NCBI GenBank assembly: GCA_948465625.1
Contig: CAOJXM010000028.1
Span: 1-9,069, forward strand
Source of the DNA: an uncultured Clostridium sp.
Lineage (GTDB): Bacteria > Bacillota > Clostridia > TANB77 > CAG-508
Length of the DNA stretch: 9,069 nucleotides
Reading direction: 5' to 3'
The notes under the pieces are model-generated. The model was not told the origin of the DNA. It searched no databases and saw nothing but the letters and a program-made list of their open reading frames with translations. Position 1 is the stretch's first letter. Each line of letters begins with the position of its first letter. The translations under genes and the position numbers were made by a program. This document shows positions 1 to 6,546 of the stretch, piece by piece.

Positions 1-45
1 TAGCATGATGATGATTTGTTTTTTGTATTTTCTGGTTGTTTCCAT
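1..45 (-). CDS. 5' end of an unidentified gene, probably membrane or secreted protein (partial)
   Basis: Only the first 15 codons lie in the window. They read METTRKYKKQIIIML and run off the left edge. The start is supported by a strong ribosome binding site, AGGAGGA (complement of 51-57), five bases before the ATG at 45-43. The peptide has several basic residues followed by a hydrophobic run, as at the start of a signal peptide or a first membrane helix. It is divergent from the hemolysin III-like gene. No function can be assigned from so little sequence. Confidence 0.5.
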   Translation of the reverse strand, partial: METTRKYKKQIIIML

Positions 46-50
46 GGGTT

Positions 51-57
51 TCCTCCT
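51..57 (-). promoter_or_regulatory. Ribosome binding site of the leftward partial gene
   Basis: On the minus strand this reads AGGAGGA, five bases from the ATG at 45-43. It is the main support for a gene start at the left edge. Confidence 0.55.
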
Positions 58-116
58 CTCTTGTTTATTTTAGTTCATTTTATGTTAGACAAGTTGGTTT
101 TAGAACTAGTACATTT

Positions 117-136
117 ACCATTTTATACCATTTTAT
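117..136. repeat. Two tandem copies of a 10-bp sequence over the hlyIII promoter
   Basis: ACCATTTTAT occurs twice with no gap (117-126 and 127-136). The second copy ends on the first base of the -35 box. Direct repeats spaced by about one helical turn next to a -35 box can be binding sites for a regulator, but in DNA this AT-rich the repeat may be chance. Confidence 0.5.
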
Positions 137-164
137 TGACTTTTACTTGATTTTGATGTAAAAT
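136..164 (+). promoter_or_regulatory. Sigma-70/SigA-type promoter of the hemolysin III-like gene
   Basis: The -35 box TTGACT (136-141) is separated by 17 bases from the -10 box TAAAAT (159-164). Transcription would start near 171, giving a leader of roughly 24 bases before the ATG at 195. A ribosome binding site AAAGGAG (181-187) lies seven bases before the ATG. Confidence 0.7.
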
Positions 165-194
165 GAGTAAAATGTTTGTTAAAGGAGATTGTGT

Positions 195-857
195 ATGAAG
201 AAGATTAAAGATCCAGTGAGTGGTTTTTCTCATTTGATTGGTGCGGTTTTATCATTGGCTGGTTTGGTTTTATTAATTATTTTTGCAGCTTTGTATGGTG
301 AAGGTGCGTGGGATGTTGTTTCTTTTACGATTTTTGGAACAGGTCTTGTTTTGCTTTATACGTTTAGCTCGTTGTATCATTTGTTAAATGTTGGTTCGAC
401 GGCTACTCGTGTTTTTCGCAAGTTTGACCATATTATGATTTATATTTTGATTGCTGCTTCGTATACCCCTATTTGTTTAGGCCCTTTAAGGGGTGCTTGG
501 GGTTGGTCTATTTTTGGTGTAGTATGGGGACTTGCTATTTGTGGCACGATTCTTACTGCTGTTTGGATTAATGCTCCACGCTTACTTACTACTGGTATTT
601 ATATTGCAATGGGCTGGGCAGTTGTGATTGCCGTTTATCCTATGATTACTATTTTTAGAAGTTTAGGTGCTCTTTCTTCTTTATGGTGGTTACTGGCTGG
701 TGGTATTTTTTATACGATTGGTGGTTTGATTTATGGTTTAAAGTGGCCACCGATTAAGAGTAAGTATGTGGGCTTTCATGAGATTTTTCATATTTTTGTG
801 TTGCTTGGTAGTTTCTGCCATTTTTGGTTTGTTTTTCGTTATTTATTGTTTATTTAA
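195..857 (+). CDS. hlyIII: Hemolysin III / PAQR-family seven-helix membrane protein (TrhA/YplQ type)
   Basis: This is a 220-residue integral membrane protein of the hemolysin III family (COG1272, PF03006), the bacterial branch of the PAQR receptors. The family has a predicted metal site. In bacteria it has been linked to membrane homeostasis; the 'hemolysin' name does not prove toxin activity. Visible family marks are H13 in the N-terminal loop, the SSLYH block (58-62), FDH (77-79), and the C-terminal HEIFH (195-199) with H209. These are the Ser, Asp and His positions expected to form the metal site. Seven hydrophobic segments lie roughly at 14-34, 42-62, 80-95, 103-123, 131-151, 160-180 and 196-218. 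The length is normal. I chose the ATG at 195 because AAAGGAG lies seven bases upstream; the in-frame TTG six bases earlier has no well-spaced site. It appears monocistronic, with its own promoter and a terminator candidate after the stop. Confidence 0.92.
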   Translation: MKKIKDPVSGFSHLIGAVLSLAGLVLLIIFAALYGEGAWDVVSFTIFGTGLVLLYTFSSLYHLLNVGSTATRVFRKFDHIMIYILIAASYTPICLGPLRGAWGWSIFGVVWGLAICGTILTAVWINAPRLLTTGIYIAMGWAVVIAVYPMITIFRSLGALSSLWWLLAGGIFYTIGGLIYGLKWPPIKSKYVGFHEIFHIFVLLGSFCHFWFVFRYLLFI

Positions 858-868
858 TGTTTTTAGAG

Positions 869-927
869 GTCGAAGACTTGATTTTTGGGTATTGTGTTTT
901 TACCTAATTCTGGTTTTCGACATTTTT
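869..927 (+). terminator. Probable Rho-independent terminator of the hemolysin III-like gene
   Basis: A stem pairs 869-878 with 912-921 (GTCGAA against TTCGAC plus weaker inner pairs including two wobbles) and is followed by ATTTTT. The large loop holds a second small stem, GGTA (888-891) with TACC (901-904). It starts 12 bases after the stop codon. The long loop makes it only moderately convincing. Confidence 0.45.
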
Positions 928-976
928 CTGCAATTTTCCTTAAGATTTTCTTATGCTTTTCTTTTCTGCTAAAATG

Positions 977-997
977 CTTGCTTGCGTAAGGTTTTTT
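977..997 (+). terminator. Second, weaker terminator-like hairpin
   Basis: A short stem pairs 977-981 with 986-990 (one G-T pair) around a TTGC loop and is followed by G and six T. It may be a back-up terminator or chance. The remainder of the region from 858 to 1011 shows no gene that I can support. Confidence 0.3.
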
Positions 998-1011
998 CCC
1001 TGTTTTTTGGT

Positions 1012-1040
1012 TTGACAAATTTGTTTTTTCAGTGTACAAT
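1012..1040 (+). promoter_or_regulatory. Strong sigma-70/SigA-type promoter of the activase-like gene
   Basis: The -35 box TTGACA (1012-1017) is a perfect consensus. A 17-base spacer follows, then the -10 box TACAAT (1035-1040). The predicted transcription start near 1047 leaves a leader of about 32 bases to the ATG at 1079. Confidence 0.8.
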
Positions 1041-1064
1041 AGTGGTTGATGATTTATGATTACG

Positions 1065-1071
1065 AAAGGAG
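1065..1071 (+). promoter_or_regulatory. Ribosome binding site that decides the activase start
   Basis: AAAGGAG lies seven bases before the ATG at 1079. The upstream in-frame start at 1046 sits at the predicted transcription start and has no comparable site, so 1079 is preferred. Confidence 0.75.
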
Positions 1072-1078
1072 TTTTTTT

Positions 1079-3094
1079 ATGGATAATTTGCTACATGTTG
1101 GTTTAGACGTTGGTTCTACTACTGTTAAGATTGTAGTTATGGATCATGATTTAAATACGATTTATTCGTCTTATACAAGACATTTTTCAGATACAAAGAA
1201 TACGGTTTGTCATGTTTTAGAGGATTTGGCAACTCGTTTTGCAGATTCTAGTTTTACGATTGCTCTTACTGGCTCTGGTGCTATGTCTGCTGCTAATTTT
1301 TTGGAACTACCTTTTATTCAAGAGGTGGTTGCTTGTAAACGTTCGGTGGAAAAGTATATTCCACAAACAGATGTGGTGATTGAGTTAGGTGGAGAGGATG
1401 CTAAGATTATTTATTTCGACAAGTCGATTGAGCAACGTATGAATGGTACTTGTGCAGGTGGTACTGGTGCTTTTATTGACCAGATGGCTTCTTTGTTGCA
1501 TACGGATACGGCTGGATTAAATGAGCTTGCTAAGAGTTATCATACGATTTATCCGATTGCTTCTCGTTGTGGCGTTTTTGCCAAAACTGATGTGCAACCT
1601 TTGTTAAATGAAGGGGCTGCTAAAGAGGATATTGCTGCTTCTATTTTTCAAGCGGTTGTAAATCAAACGATTAGTGGTCTTGCTTGTGGTAGGCCAATTC
1701 GTGGTAATGTGGCGTTTTTGGGTGGTCCTCTTAATTATTTGTCTGAACTTAGAAATCGTTTTATTGAGACTCTGCATTTGACTTCTGATACTACGATTGT
1801 TGCTCCTGATGCTCATTTGCTTGTTGCCAAAGGGGCTGCTTTGGATTCGGTAGGTGTTTCTTGTATTAGTGTAGAAAAGTTGAAGAGTAAGATTGAGGTT
1901 TTAAGGGTATCTCAAGATCATACTTCTATCCCGCTAAAACCTTTGTTTACGATTGATGCAGAGTATGATGATTTTAAGAAAAGACATGATTCTGCTAAGG
2001 TGAAACGTGCTTCTTTAGATGGTTTTAAAGGAGATTGTTTTGTTGGAATTGATGCTGGTTCTACTACTACAAAGTTGGTTTTGGTTGACCGTGAAGGGGC
2101 TCTTTTGTATTCTTTGTATGGTGGCAATGAGGGAAATCCTTTGACCAGTGTTATGGGGATGTTAAAGAAGTTGTATGCTGTTTTACCAAAGGAGGCTGTG
2201 ATTCGCTACAGTGGTGTGACTGGGTATGGTGAAAAGTTGATTCAAACTGCTTTGAATGTAGATTTGAATGAGATTGAGACGATTGCTCATTATACGGCTG
2301 CTAAGGAGTTTATGCCTAATGTTACCAGTATTGTAGATATTGGTGGACAGGATATGAAGTATATTAAGATTAAGAATGGCGTGATTGATAATATTATGTT
2401 AAATGAGGCTTGTTCTTCTGGCTGTGGCTCTTTTATTGAGACTTTTGCTAAGAGTTTGAATTTGTCGATTGAGGAGTTTGTAAAAGAGGCTTTGGATGCA
2501 AGACGTCCTGTTGATTTGGGCTCTCGTTGTACGGTTTTTATGAATTCGAAGATTAAGCAAGCACAAAAAGAGGGGTATTCGGTTGGCGATATTTCTTCTG
2601 GTCTTTCTTATTCGGTTATTAAGAATGCGATTCAAAAGGTTATGAAGGTTAGAGATACTAAGACTTTGGGTTCTCATATTGTGGTTCAAGGTGGTACTTT
2701 TTATAATGATGCGGTTCTTCGTGCTTTTGAGTTGATTGTTGGTAAGAATGTGGTAAGGCCTGATATTTCTGGCTTGATGGGCGCTTATGGCGTGGCTCTT
2801 TTGGCTAAGGAACAGTATGAGGCTAATTTTGATATGGATTATGTTTCTAAGCTTGCTCCTTTAGAGGCTTTGGAAAGTTTGGATATTAAGGTATCTCATG
2901 CTAGATGTAATTTGTGTGAAAATCATTGTCTTTTGACGATTAATCAGTTTAGTAATGGTAAGAAACATATTTCTGGTAATCGCTGTGAACGTGGTGCTGG
3001 TATTGTTTCTGGTAATGTTAATTTGCCGAATTTGATGAAGTATAAGTTTGAACGTGTTTTTGGCTATACTCCATTGTCTGTAGATGAGGCATAG
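1079..3094 (+). CDS. Acyl-CoA dehydratase activase-related protein, N-terminal part (two ASKHA ATPase domains); gene interrupted by in-frame TAG
   Basis: These 671 residues match the N-terminal half of the giant activase-related proteins of anaerobic Firmicutes. There are two BcrAD/BadF/BadG-type ATPase domains (PF01869, HgdC-like). HgdC is an ATP-driven activator that passes an electron to 2-hydroxyacyl-CoA dehydratases, using a 4Fe-4S cluster. Domain 1 shows a phosphate loop GLDVGST (8-14), GTCAGGTGAF (123-132) and SRCGVF with C164. Domain 2 shows GIDAGST (323-329), NEACSSGCGS (442-451) and SRC with C484. The paired cysteines are the expected cluster ligands. A following motif C610-x2-C613-x3-C617 plus C636 begins the DUF2229 region. 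The frame stops at TAG (3092-3094) inside a conserved block and continues in the same frame, so this is not the natural end. The exact substrate of this fused family is not established, and no dehydratase subunit pair is seen beside it. Confidence 0.88.
   Translation: MDNLLHVGLDVGSTTVKIVVMDHDLNTIYSSYTRHFSDTKNTVCHVLEDLATRFADSSFTIALTGSGAMSAANFLELPFIQEVVACKRSVEKYIPQTDVVIELGGEDAKIIYFDKSIEQRMNGTCAGGTGAFIDQMASLLHTDTAGLNELAKSYHTIYPIASRCGVFAKTDVQPLLNEGAAKEDIAASIFQAVVNQTISGLACGRPIRGNVAFLGGPLNYLSELRNRFIETLHLTSDTTIVAPDAHLLVAKGAALDSVGVSCISVEKLKSKIEVLRVSQDHTSIPLKPLFTIDAEYDDFKKRHDSAKVKRASLDGFKGDCFVGIDAGSTTTKLVLVDREGALLYSLYGGNEGNPLTSVMGMLKKLYAVLPKEAVIRYSGVTGYGEKLIQTALNVDLNEIETIAHYTAAKEFMPNVTSIVDIGGQDMKYIKIKNGVIDNIMLNEACSSGCGSFIETFAKSLNLSIEEFVKEALDARRPVDLGSRCTVFMNSKIKQAQKEGYSVGDISSGLSYSVIKNAIQKVMKVRDTKTLGSHIVVQGGTFYNDAVLRAFELIVGKNVVRPDISGLMGAYGVALLAKEQYEANFDMDYVSKLAPLEALESLDIKVSHARCNLCENHCLLTINQFSNGKKHISGNRCERGAGIVSGNVNLPNLMKYKFERVFGYTPLSVDEA
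3092..3094 (+). other. In-frame amber codon inside the activase-like gene
   Basis: The frame runs GCA-TAG-CGT with no shift. The nine codons after TAG read RGTIGIPRV, a segment I recognise as the conserved start of the next domain in full-length homologs, followed by LNMYEDFPFW. The codon is number 672 of a 1454-codon frame (1079-5440). It could be a nonsense mutation, a sequencing error or a decoded (read-through) codon; the sequence alone cannot decide. Confidence 0.85.
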
Positions 3095-3127
3095 CGTGGA
3101 ACGATTGGAATTCCTAGGGTTTTGAAT

Positions 3128-5440
3128 ATGTATGAGGATTTTCCTTTTTGGTTTACTTTTTTTACAAATCTTGGCTTTCGTGTGGTGTTGTCGGAAAAGA
3201 GTAATCGTAAGACTTATGAAAAGGGTATGGAGTCTATGCCTTCTGAGTCTGTTTGCTACCCTGCTAAACTTGCTCATGGACATATGATTAGTTTGCTTGA
3301 GGCAGGAGTGAAAACGATTTTTTATCCTTGTATTCCTTATTCAAGGAAGGAGTATGAGAAGGCAGATAATCATTATAATTGTCCAATTGTTATTTCGTAT
3401 TCTGAGGTTTTGAAGAATAATGTGGAGGAGTTAAAGTGTGATACTATTAAGTTTATGAATCCATTTTTACCGTTTGAACCTAAGAGTTTGGTTAAGAGAA
3501 TTTTAGAATTGGATGAGTTTAGAGAGTATGATTTTAATAAAAAAGAGCTGATGGAAGCTGCTTTAAAGGCAGAAGCTGAGTATCAACATTTTAGAGAGGA
3601 TGTTCATCAAAAGGGACAAGAGGCTTTGGATTATATGGAGAAAAATCAGCTAAAAGGAATTGTTCTTGCTGGTCGCCCTTATCATGTTGACCCGGAGATT
3701 AATCATGGTATTGATACTTTGATTACGAGTCTTGGTTTGTGTGTTTTAACAGAGGATTCGATTGCTAATTTAGCTCAAGCGAAACGCCCTTTAAGGGTTG
3801 TGGATCAATGGATGTTTCATGCTAGATTGTATGCAGCTGCTGAGTTTGTTGGACACCATGCTAATTTGGAGTTGGTTCAACTTAATTCTTTTGGCTGTGG
3901 CGTGGATGCTGTTACAACTGACCAAGTAGAAGAGATTTTGTCTAGTTTTGAGAAGATGTATACTTTGATTAAGATTGATGAGGTTAATAATTTGGGTGCT
4001 GTACGTATTCGTATTCGCTCTTTGCTTGCTAGTATGGAGAAACGTTTGGCTGTTGCGAATGCTTCTTCTGATTGTTCTACTTCTGATTGTGCAACTTGTT
4101 CTAAAGCTTGCGGAAAAGGAAATTACGGAATTGATAAGATTGCTTTTACGAAGGAGATGAGGAAGGATTATACGATTTTAATTCCTCAAATGGCACCAAT
4201 TCATTTTGAGTTATTGGAGAGTGCCGTTGCTTCTTGTGGCTATAAGGTTAAGTTGCTAAGGGAGTGTACTGCTCATACGGTTGAAGTTGGCTTAAAGTAT
4301 GTGAATAATGATGCTTGTTATCCTTCTATTTTGACAACTGGTCAAATGATTGAGGCTTTGGAGTCTGGTGAGTATGATGTGAATAAGACGGCTCTTATTA
4401 TGTCTCAAACTGGTGGTGGTTGTAGGGCAACTAATTATATTGGTTTTATCCGCAAGGCTTTGAAGGATGCTGGCTTCCCACAAGTTCCTGTAATTTCGTT
4501 TAATTTGGTGGGAATGGAGAAGAATTCTGGCTTTAAGTTGACTATTCCTTTGTTGGAGAAGTTGTTACGTGCTGTGGTTTATGGAGATTTGTTACAAAAA
4601 ATGCTTACGAAGAATCGTGTTTATGAAGTAAATCAGGGTGAAACTCAAAAGTTGTATATGACTTGGCTTAAGAAATGTAAAAAGATTGTTGCTGATGGTT
4701 CTAACAAGGAGTTTAAGCAAGGTATTTATGATATGGTAAATGATTTTGAGAAGATTGAGTTGGAGACTTCGATTCAGAAGCCAAAGGTTGGTATTGTAGG
4801 AGAGGTTTTGATTAAGTATCATCCTTTTGGAAATAATTTTGTAGCAGATGTTTTGGAAAAGGAAGGTGCCGAGGTTATTTTACCAGATTTTATGGGATTT
4901 GTTAAGTTTATGGCAACTCATAAGATTACGTTTAATCATCTTTTGAAGGTGGATAAGGCTAAGGCTAAGATTTCTAAAATTGCAATTAATTTGGTGGATA
5001 TTTTTGAGAAGGATTTGAAGATTGCTCTTGCTTCTTCTAAAAAGGGTTATATGCCTCCTTGTGATATTTGGCATTTGGAGGAACAGGTAAAGGATGTATT
5101 GTCGATTGGTAATCAGACAGGTGAAGGTTGGTTTTTGACTGCTGAGATGATTGAATATATGGAAAATGGTATTTCGAATATTGTTTGTGTGCAACCTTTT
5201 GCTTGTTTACCAAATCATGTTGTTGGTAAGGGAGTTATTAAAACAATTCGCAATAAGTATCCAGATGCTAATATTTCTCCTGTTGATTACGATCCTGGTG
5301 CAAGTGAGGCAAATCAGACGAATCGTATTAAGCTTTTGATGAGTGTAGCAAAGGATAATTTGAATTTGAAAGAGAAGCAAAAAAAGGCAATTGCAGATGA
5401 AAATGCTTCACATAGTGAGGAACCTTCTGTTTCTGTTTAA
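3128..5440 (+). CDS. Acyl-CoA dehydratase activase-related protein, C-terminal part (DUF2229 and HgdB-like region)
   Basis: This is the same-frame continuation of the preceding CDS. It carries DUF2229 (PF09989) and a region resembling the D-component (HgdB type) of 2-hydroxyglutaryl-CoA dehydratase. Visible features include SESVCYPAKLAHGH, the HYNCP segment, a Cys cluster C-x4-C-x2-C-x3-C (codons 999, 1004, 1007 and 1011 counted from 1079), NNDACYPS and the glycine-rich TGGGCRATNY. Such cysteines suggest iron-sulfur binding. The C-terminus is short, polar and probably flexible. Homology begins at 3095, directly after the TAG. If made separately, translation would start at ATG 3128 (AGGG at 3116-3119, eight bases before) or TTG 3122. 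Neither has a strong ribosome binding site, and both would lose the conserved RGTIGIPRV segment. Separate expression is therefore doubtful. With read-through the product would be about 1453 residues, near the length I recall for the family. Confidence 0.82.
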   Translation: MYEDFPFWFTFFTNLGFRVVLSEKSNRKTYEKGMESMPSESVCYPAKLAHGHMISLLEAGVKTIFYPCIPYSRKEYEKADNHYNCPIVISYSEVLKNNVEELKCDTIKFMNPFLPFEPKSLVKRILELDEFREYDFNKKELMEAALKAEAEYQHFREDVHQKGQEALDYMEKNQLKGIVLAGRPYHVDPEINHGIDTLITSLGLCVLTEDSIANLAQAKRPLRVVDQWMFHARLYAAAEFVGHHANLELVQLNSFGCGVDAVTTDQVEEILSSFEKMYTLIKIDEVNNLGAVRIRIRSLLASMEKRLAVANASSDCSTSDCATCSKACGKGNYGIDKIAFTKEMRKDYTILIPQMAPIHFELLESAVASCGYKVKLLRECTAHTVEVGLKYVNNDACYPSILTTGQMIEALESGEYDVNKTALIMSQTGGGCRATNYIGFIRKALKDAGFPQVPVISFNLVGMEKNSGFKLTIPLLEKLLRAVVYGDLLQKMLTKNRVYEVNQGETQKLYMTWLKKCKKIVADGSNKEFKQGIYDMVNDFEKIELETSIQKPKVGIVGEVLIKYHPFGNNFVADVLEKEGAEVILPDFMGFVKFMATHKITFNHLLKVDKAKAKISKIAINLVDIFEKDLKIALASSKKGYMPPCDIWHLEEQVKDVLSIGNQTGEGWFLTAEMIEYMENGISNIVCVQPFACLPNHVVGKGVIKTIRNKYPDANISPVDYDPGASEANQTNRIKLLMSVAKDNLNLKEKQKKAIADENASHSEEPSVSV

Positions 5441-5479
5441 ACGAATAGGAGAACCGATGAAACGGTTCTCCTATTCGTT
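5440..5479. terminator. Bidirectional hairpin terminator between convergent genes
   Basis: A perfect 17-bp stem (5440-5456 with 5463-5479) surrounds the six-base loop ATGAAA. The last base of the plus-strand stop codon is in the left arm, and two bases of the minus-strand stop codon are in the right arm. On the plus strand it is followed by a T-rich stretch (ATCTTGTTTCTTCTT). On the minus strand the T tract is very short, so termination is probably stronger rightward. Confidence 0.88.
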
Positions 5480-6503
5480 ATCTTGTTTCTTCTTGGAAGT
5501 ATTTTTCTTTTATTTGTTGTATTTTTTGTTGTAATCTTTTTTGATAGTTCGCATCAGTTGCTTCTTGTTTTAGTGTACTAATGGTATCATAGTCTGATGA
5601 GTTTTTCTCAATTTGTTGTTGCATTTCATTGGTTGGAATTTCTCCCAAACCTGCTATGATATCTTGCTTTGGTAATTTTACAGCTTGCATAAATCGAGTA
5701 AATATGTTTCTTATTTGTTTGATTTGATTTGGTAAAGCTGCTTGTATTTTTTCTATTTGCTGTATTCTTTCTTGTCTTTTTTCTGGGCTTGGTAGACTTT
5801 GTAAATCATCTTGTTCTTTTTTTAATGGGCCATGCTCTGGACCTGGCAAAAAGGTTCGTCTGGTTATGATTTGTTGTATTTTTGCTTGTATTTCTTCTTG
5901 TGTTGGTAAGTTTTTTAAATATTCTTGCTCACTTTTTAGTTGTGCTTGTGCATGGATTGCTCTATTGTATTTGGTGTCTAGAAATAGTGCATAATATTGT
6001 TGTTTGTTTTTGGCTTCTAAGATACATAATTCTTCTAATGTTGGTATGATTTCATTTTCTATCCATTGTCCTTTATGAGTTTGCTTTATGTTGTTATAGT
6101 ATTCATATCCAGAATTTCCACTCCATCTTCCATTTATATAGATAGCTGAACCTGGTAAATTTTTGACTGCCCCTGATATGAGTTTCTTGTTTTTTAAGTC
6201 TGTTATTTTGCTTTGTACTACTTGCTCAATTTCTGTACTGTCTGGTGTTATTTTGTTGTAAAAGTAAGTTTGTTTTTCTTTTGGATCATTCAAATGAATA
6301 AATCGATATAATTGTACTACTAGTTTATTAATTTGTTGTAAGGTGTATTCTACCTTATATAGATTGGTATCTAGTTTAGTCATATCGACTTTTTCCATTT
6401 CGATTGCTTTTTGTAGTATTAGATATTCTATTACCTCATCTTTGGCATCCATTCCATAAAAGAAATTTTTTCTAAAGTTTTCTTTTGCTAATTCAACATC
6501 CAT
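5478..6503 (-). CDS. Uncharacterised Q-rich, helical protein with internal repeats
   Basis: I do not recognise this 341-residue protein. It has no signal peptide or membrane helix, so it should be cytoplasmic. It is rich in Gln, Lys, Glu and Ile. The N-terminal 110 residues look helical. A Gly/aromatic patch follows (about 117-137, PGSAIYINGRWSGNSGYEYY). The C-terminal half is predicted coiled coil with a repeat: residues 189-212 and 227-250 share LKxEQxxLxxLPxxExxQxxIQQI, and a degenerate copy at 311-331 keeps LKxE and QxKIQQI. The start at 6503 is 43 bases after the pgcA stop with no promoter or terminator I can see between, so the two are probably co-transcribed. The ribosome binding site is odd, a run of five G then A, seven bases upstream. 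Codon use is A-ending like its upstream neighbour, giving no sign of recent transfer. Its link to sugar metabolism is positional only. Confidence 0.85.
   Translation of the reverse strand: MDVELAKENFRKNFFYGMDAKDEVIEYLILQKAIEMEKVDMTKLDTNLYKVEYTLQQINKLVVQLYRFIHLNDPKEKQTYFYNKITPDSTEIEQVVQSKITDLKNKKLISGAVKNLPGSAIYINGRWSGNSGYEYYNNIKQTHKGQWIENEIIPTLEELCILEAKNKQQYYALFLDTKYNRAIHAQAQLKSEQEYLKNLPTQEEIQAKIQQIITRRTFLPGPEHGPLKKEQDDLQSLPSPEKRQERIQQIEKIQAALPNQIKQIRNIFTRFMQAVKLPKQDIIAGLGEIPTNEMQQQIEKNSSDYDTISTLKQEATDANYQKRLQQKIQQIKEKYFQEETR
5754..5939 (-). repeat. Two 24-codon protein repeats within the orphan gene
   Basis: Residues 189-212 (5868-5939) and 227-250 (5754-5825) are alignable without gaps and share most of the pattern LKxEQxxLxxLPxxExxQxxIQQI. 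The repeat period is 38 residues, with a linker containing TFLPGPEHGP. A third, shorter and diverged copy lies at 5511-5573. They look like duplicated helical hairpins in a coiled-coil region. Confidence 0.7.
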
Positions 6504-6546
6504 TTACTTGTCCCCCATCAAATAATTTTACGCATCTTTTTTCTTT

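Noticed and set aside
766..972. Plus-strand frame overlapping the end of the hemolysin III-like gene
   Set aside because: It overlaps 92 bases of a well-supported gene, has no good ribosome binding site, and its product is a low-complexity Phe/Leu string from T-rich DNA that also crosses a terminator candidate.
858..1011. Riboswitch or small RNA in the gap before the activase
   Set aside because: The hairpins here are short and terminator-like, and the activase promoter lies downstream of them, so they are not in its leader. I recognise no riboswitch core.
1046..1078. Upstream start for the activase at 1046
   Set aside because: It would begin at the predicted transcription start without a leader, and the added MMIYDYERSFF does not look like family sequence; the ATG at 1079 has a good ribosome binding site.
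3092..3130. Programmed frameshift joining the two activase halves
   Set aside because: Both halves are in the same frame, so only the stop codon has to be read; no shift is needed.
2861..3283. Minus-strand 140-residue frame over the activase break
   Set aside because: It lies antisense to family sequence on both sides of the TAG and encodes a Thr/Ile/Arg/Asn-rich product typical of an antisense shadow.
5440..5479. Inverted repeat as a transposon end or attachment site
   Set aside because: There is one copy, with a small loop, between convergent stops and no recombinase gene nearby. A terminator explains it fully.
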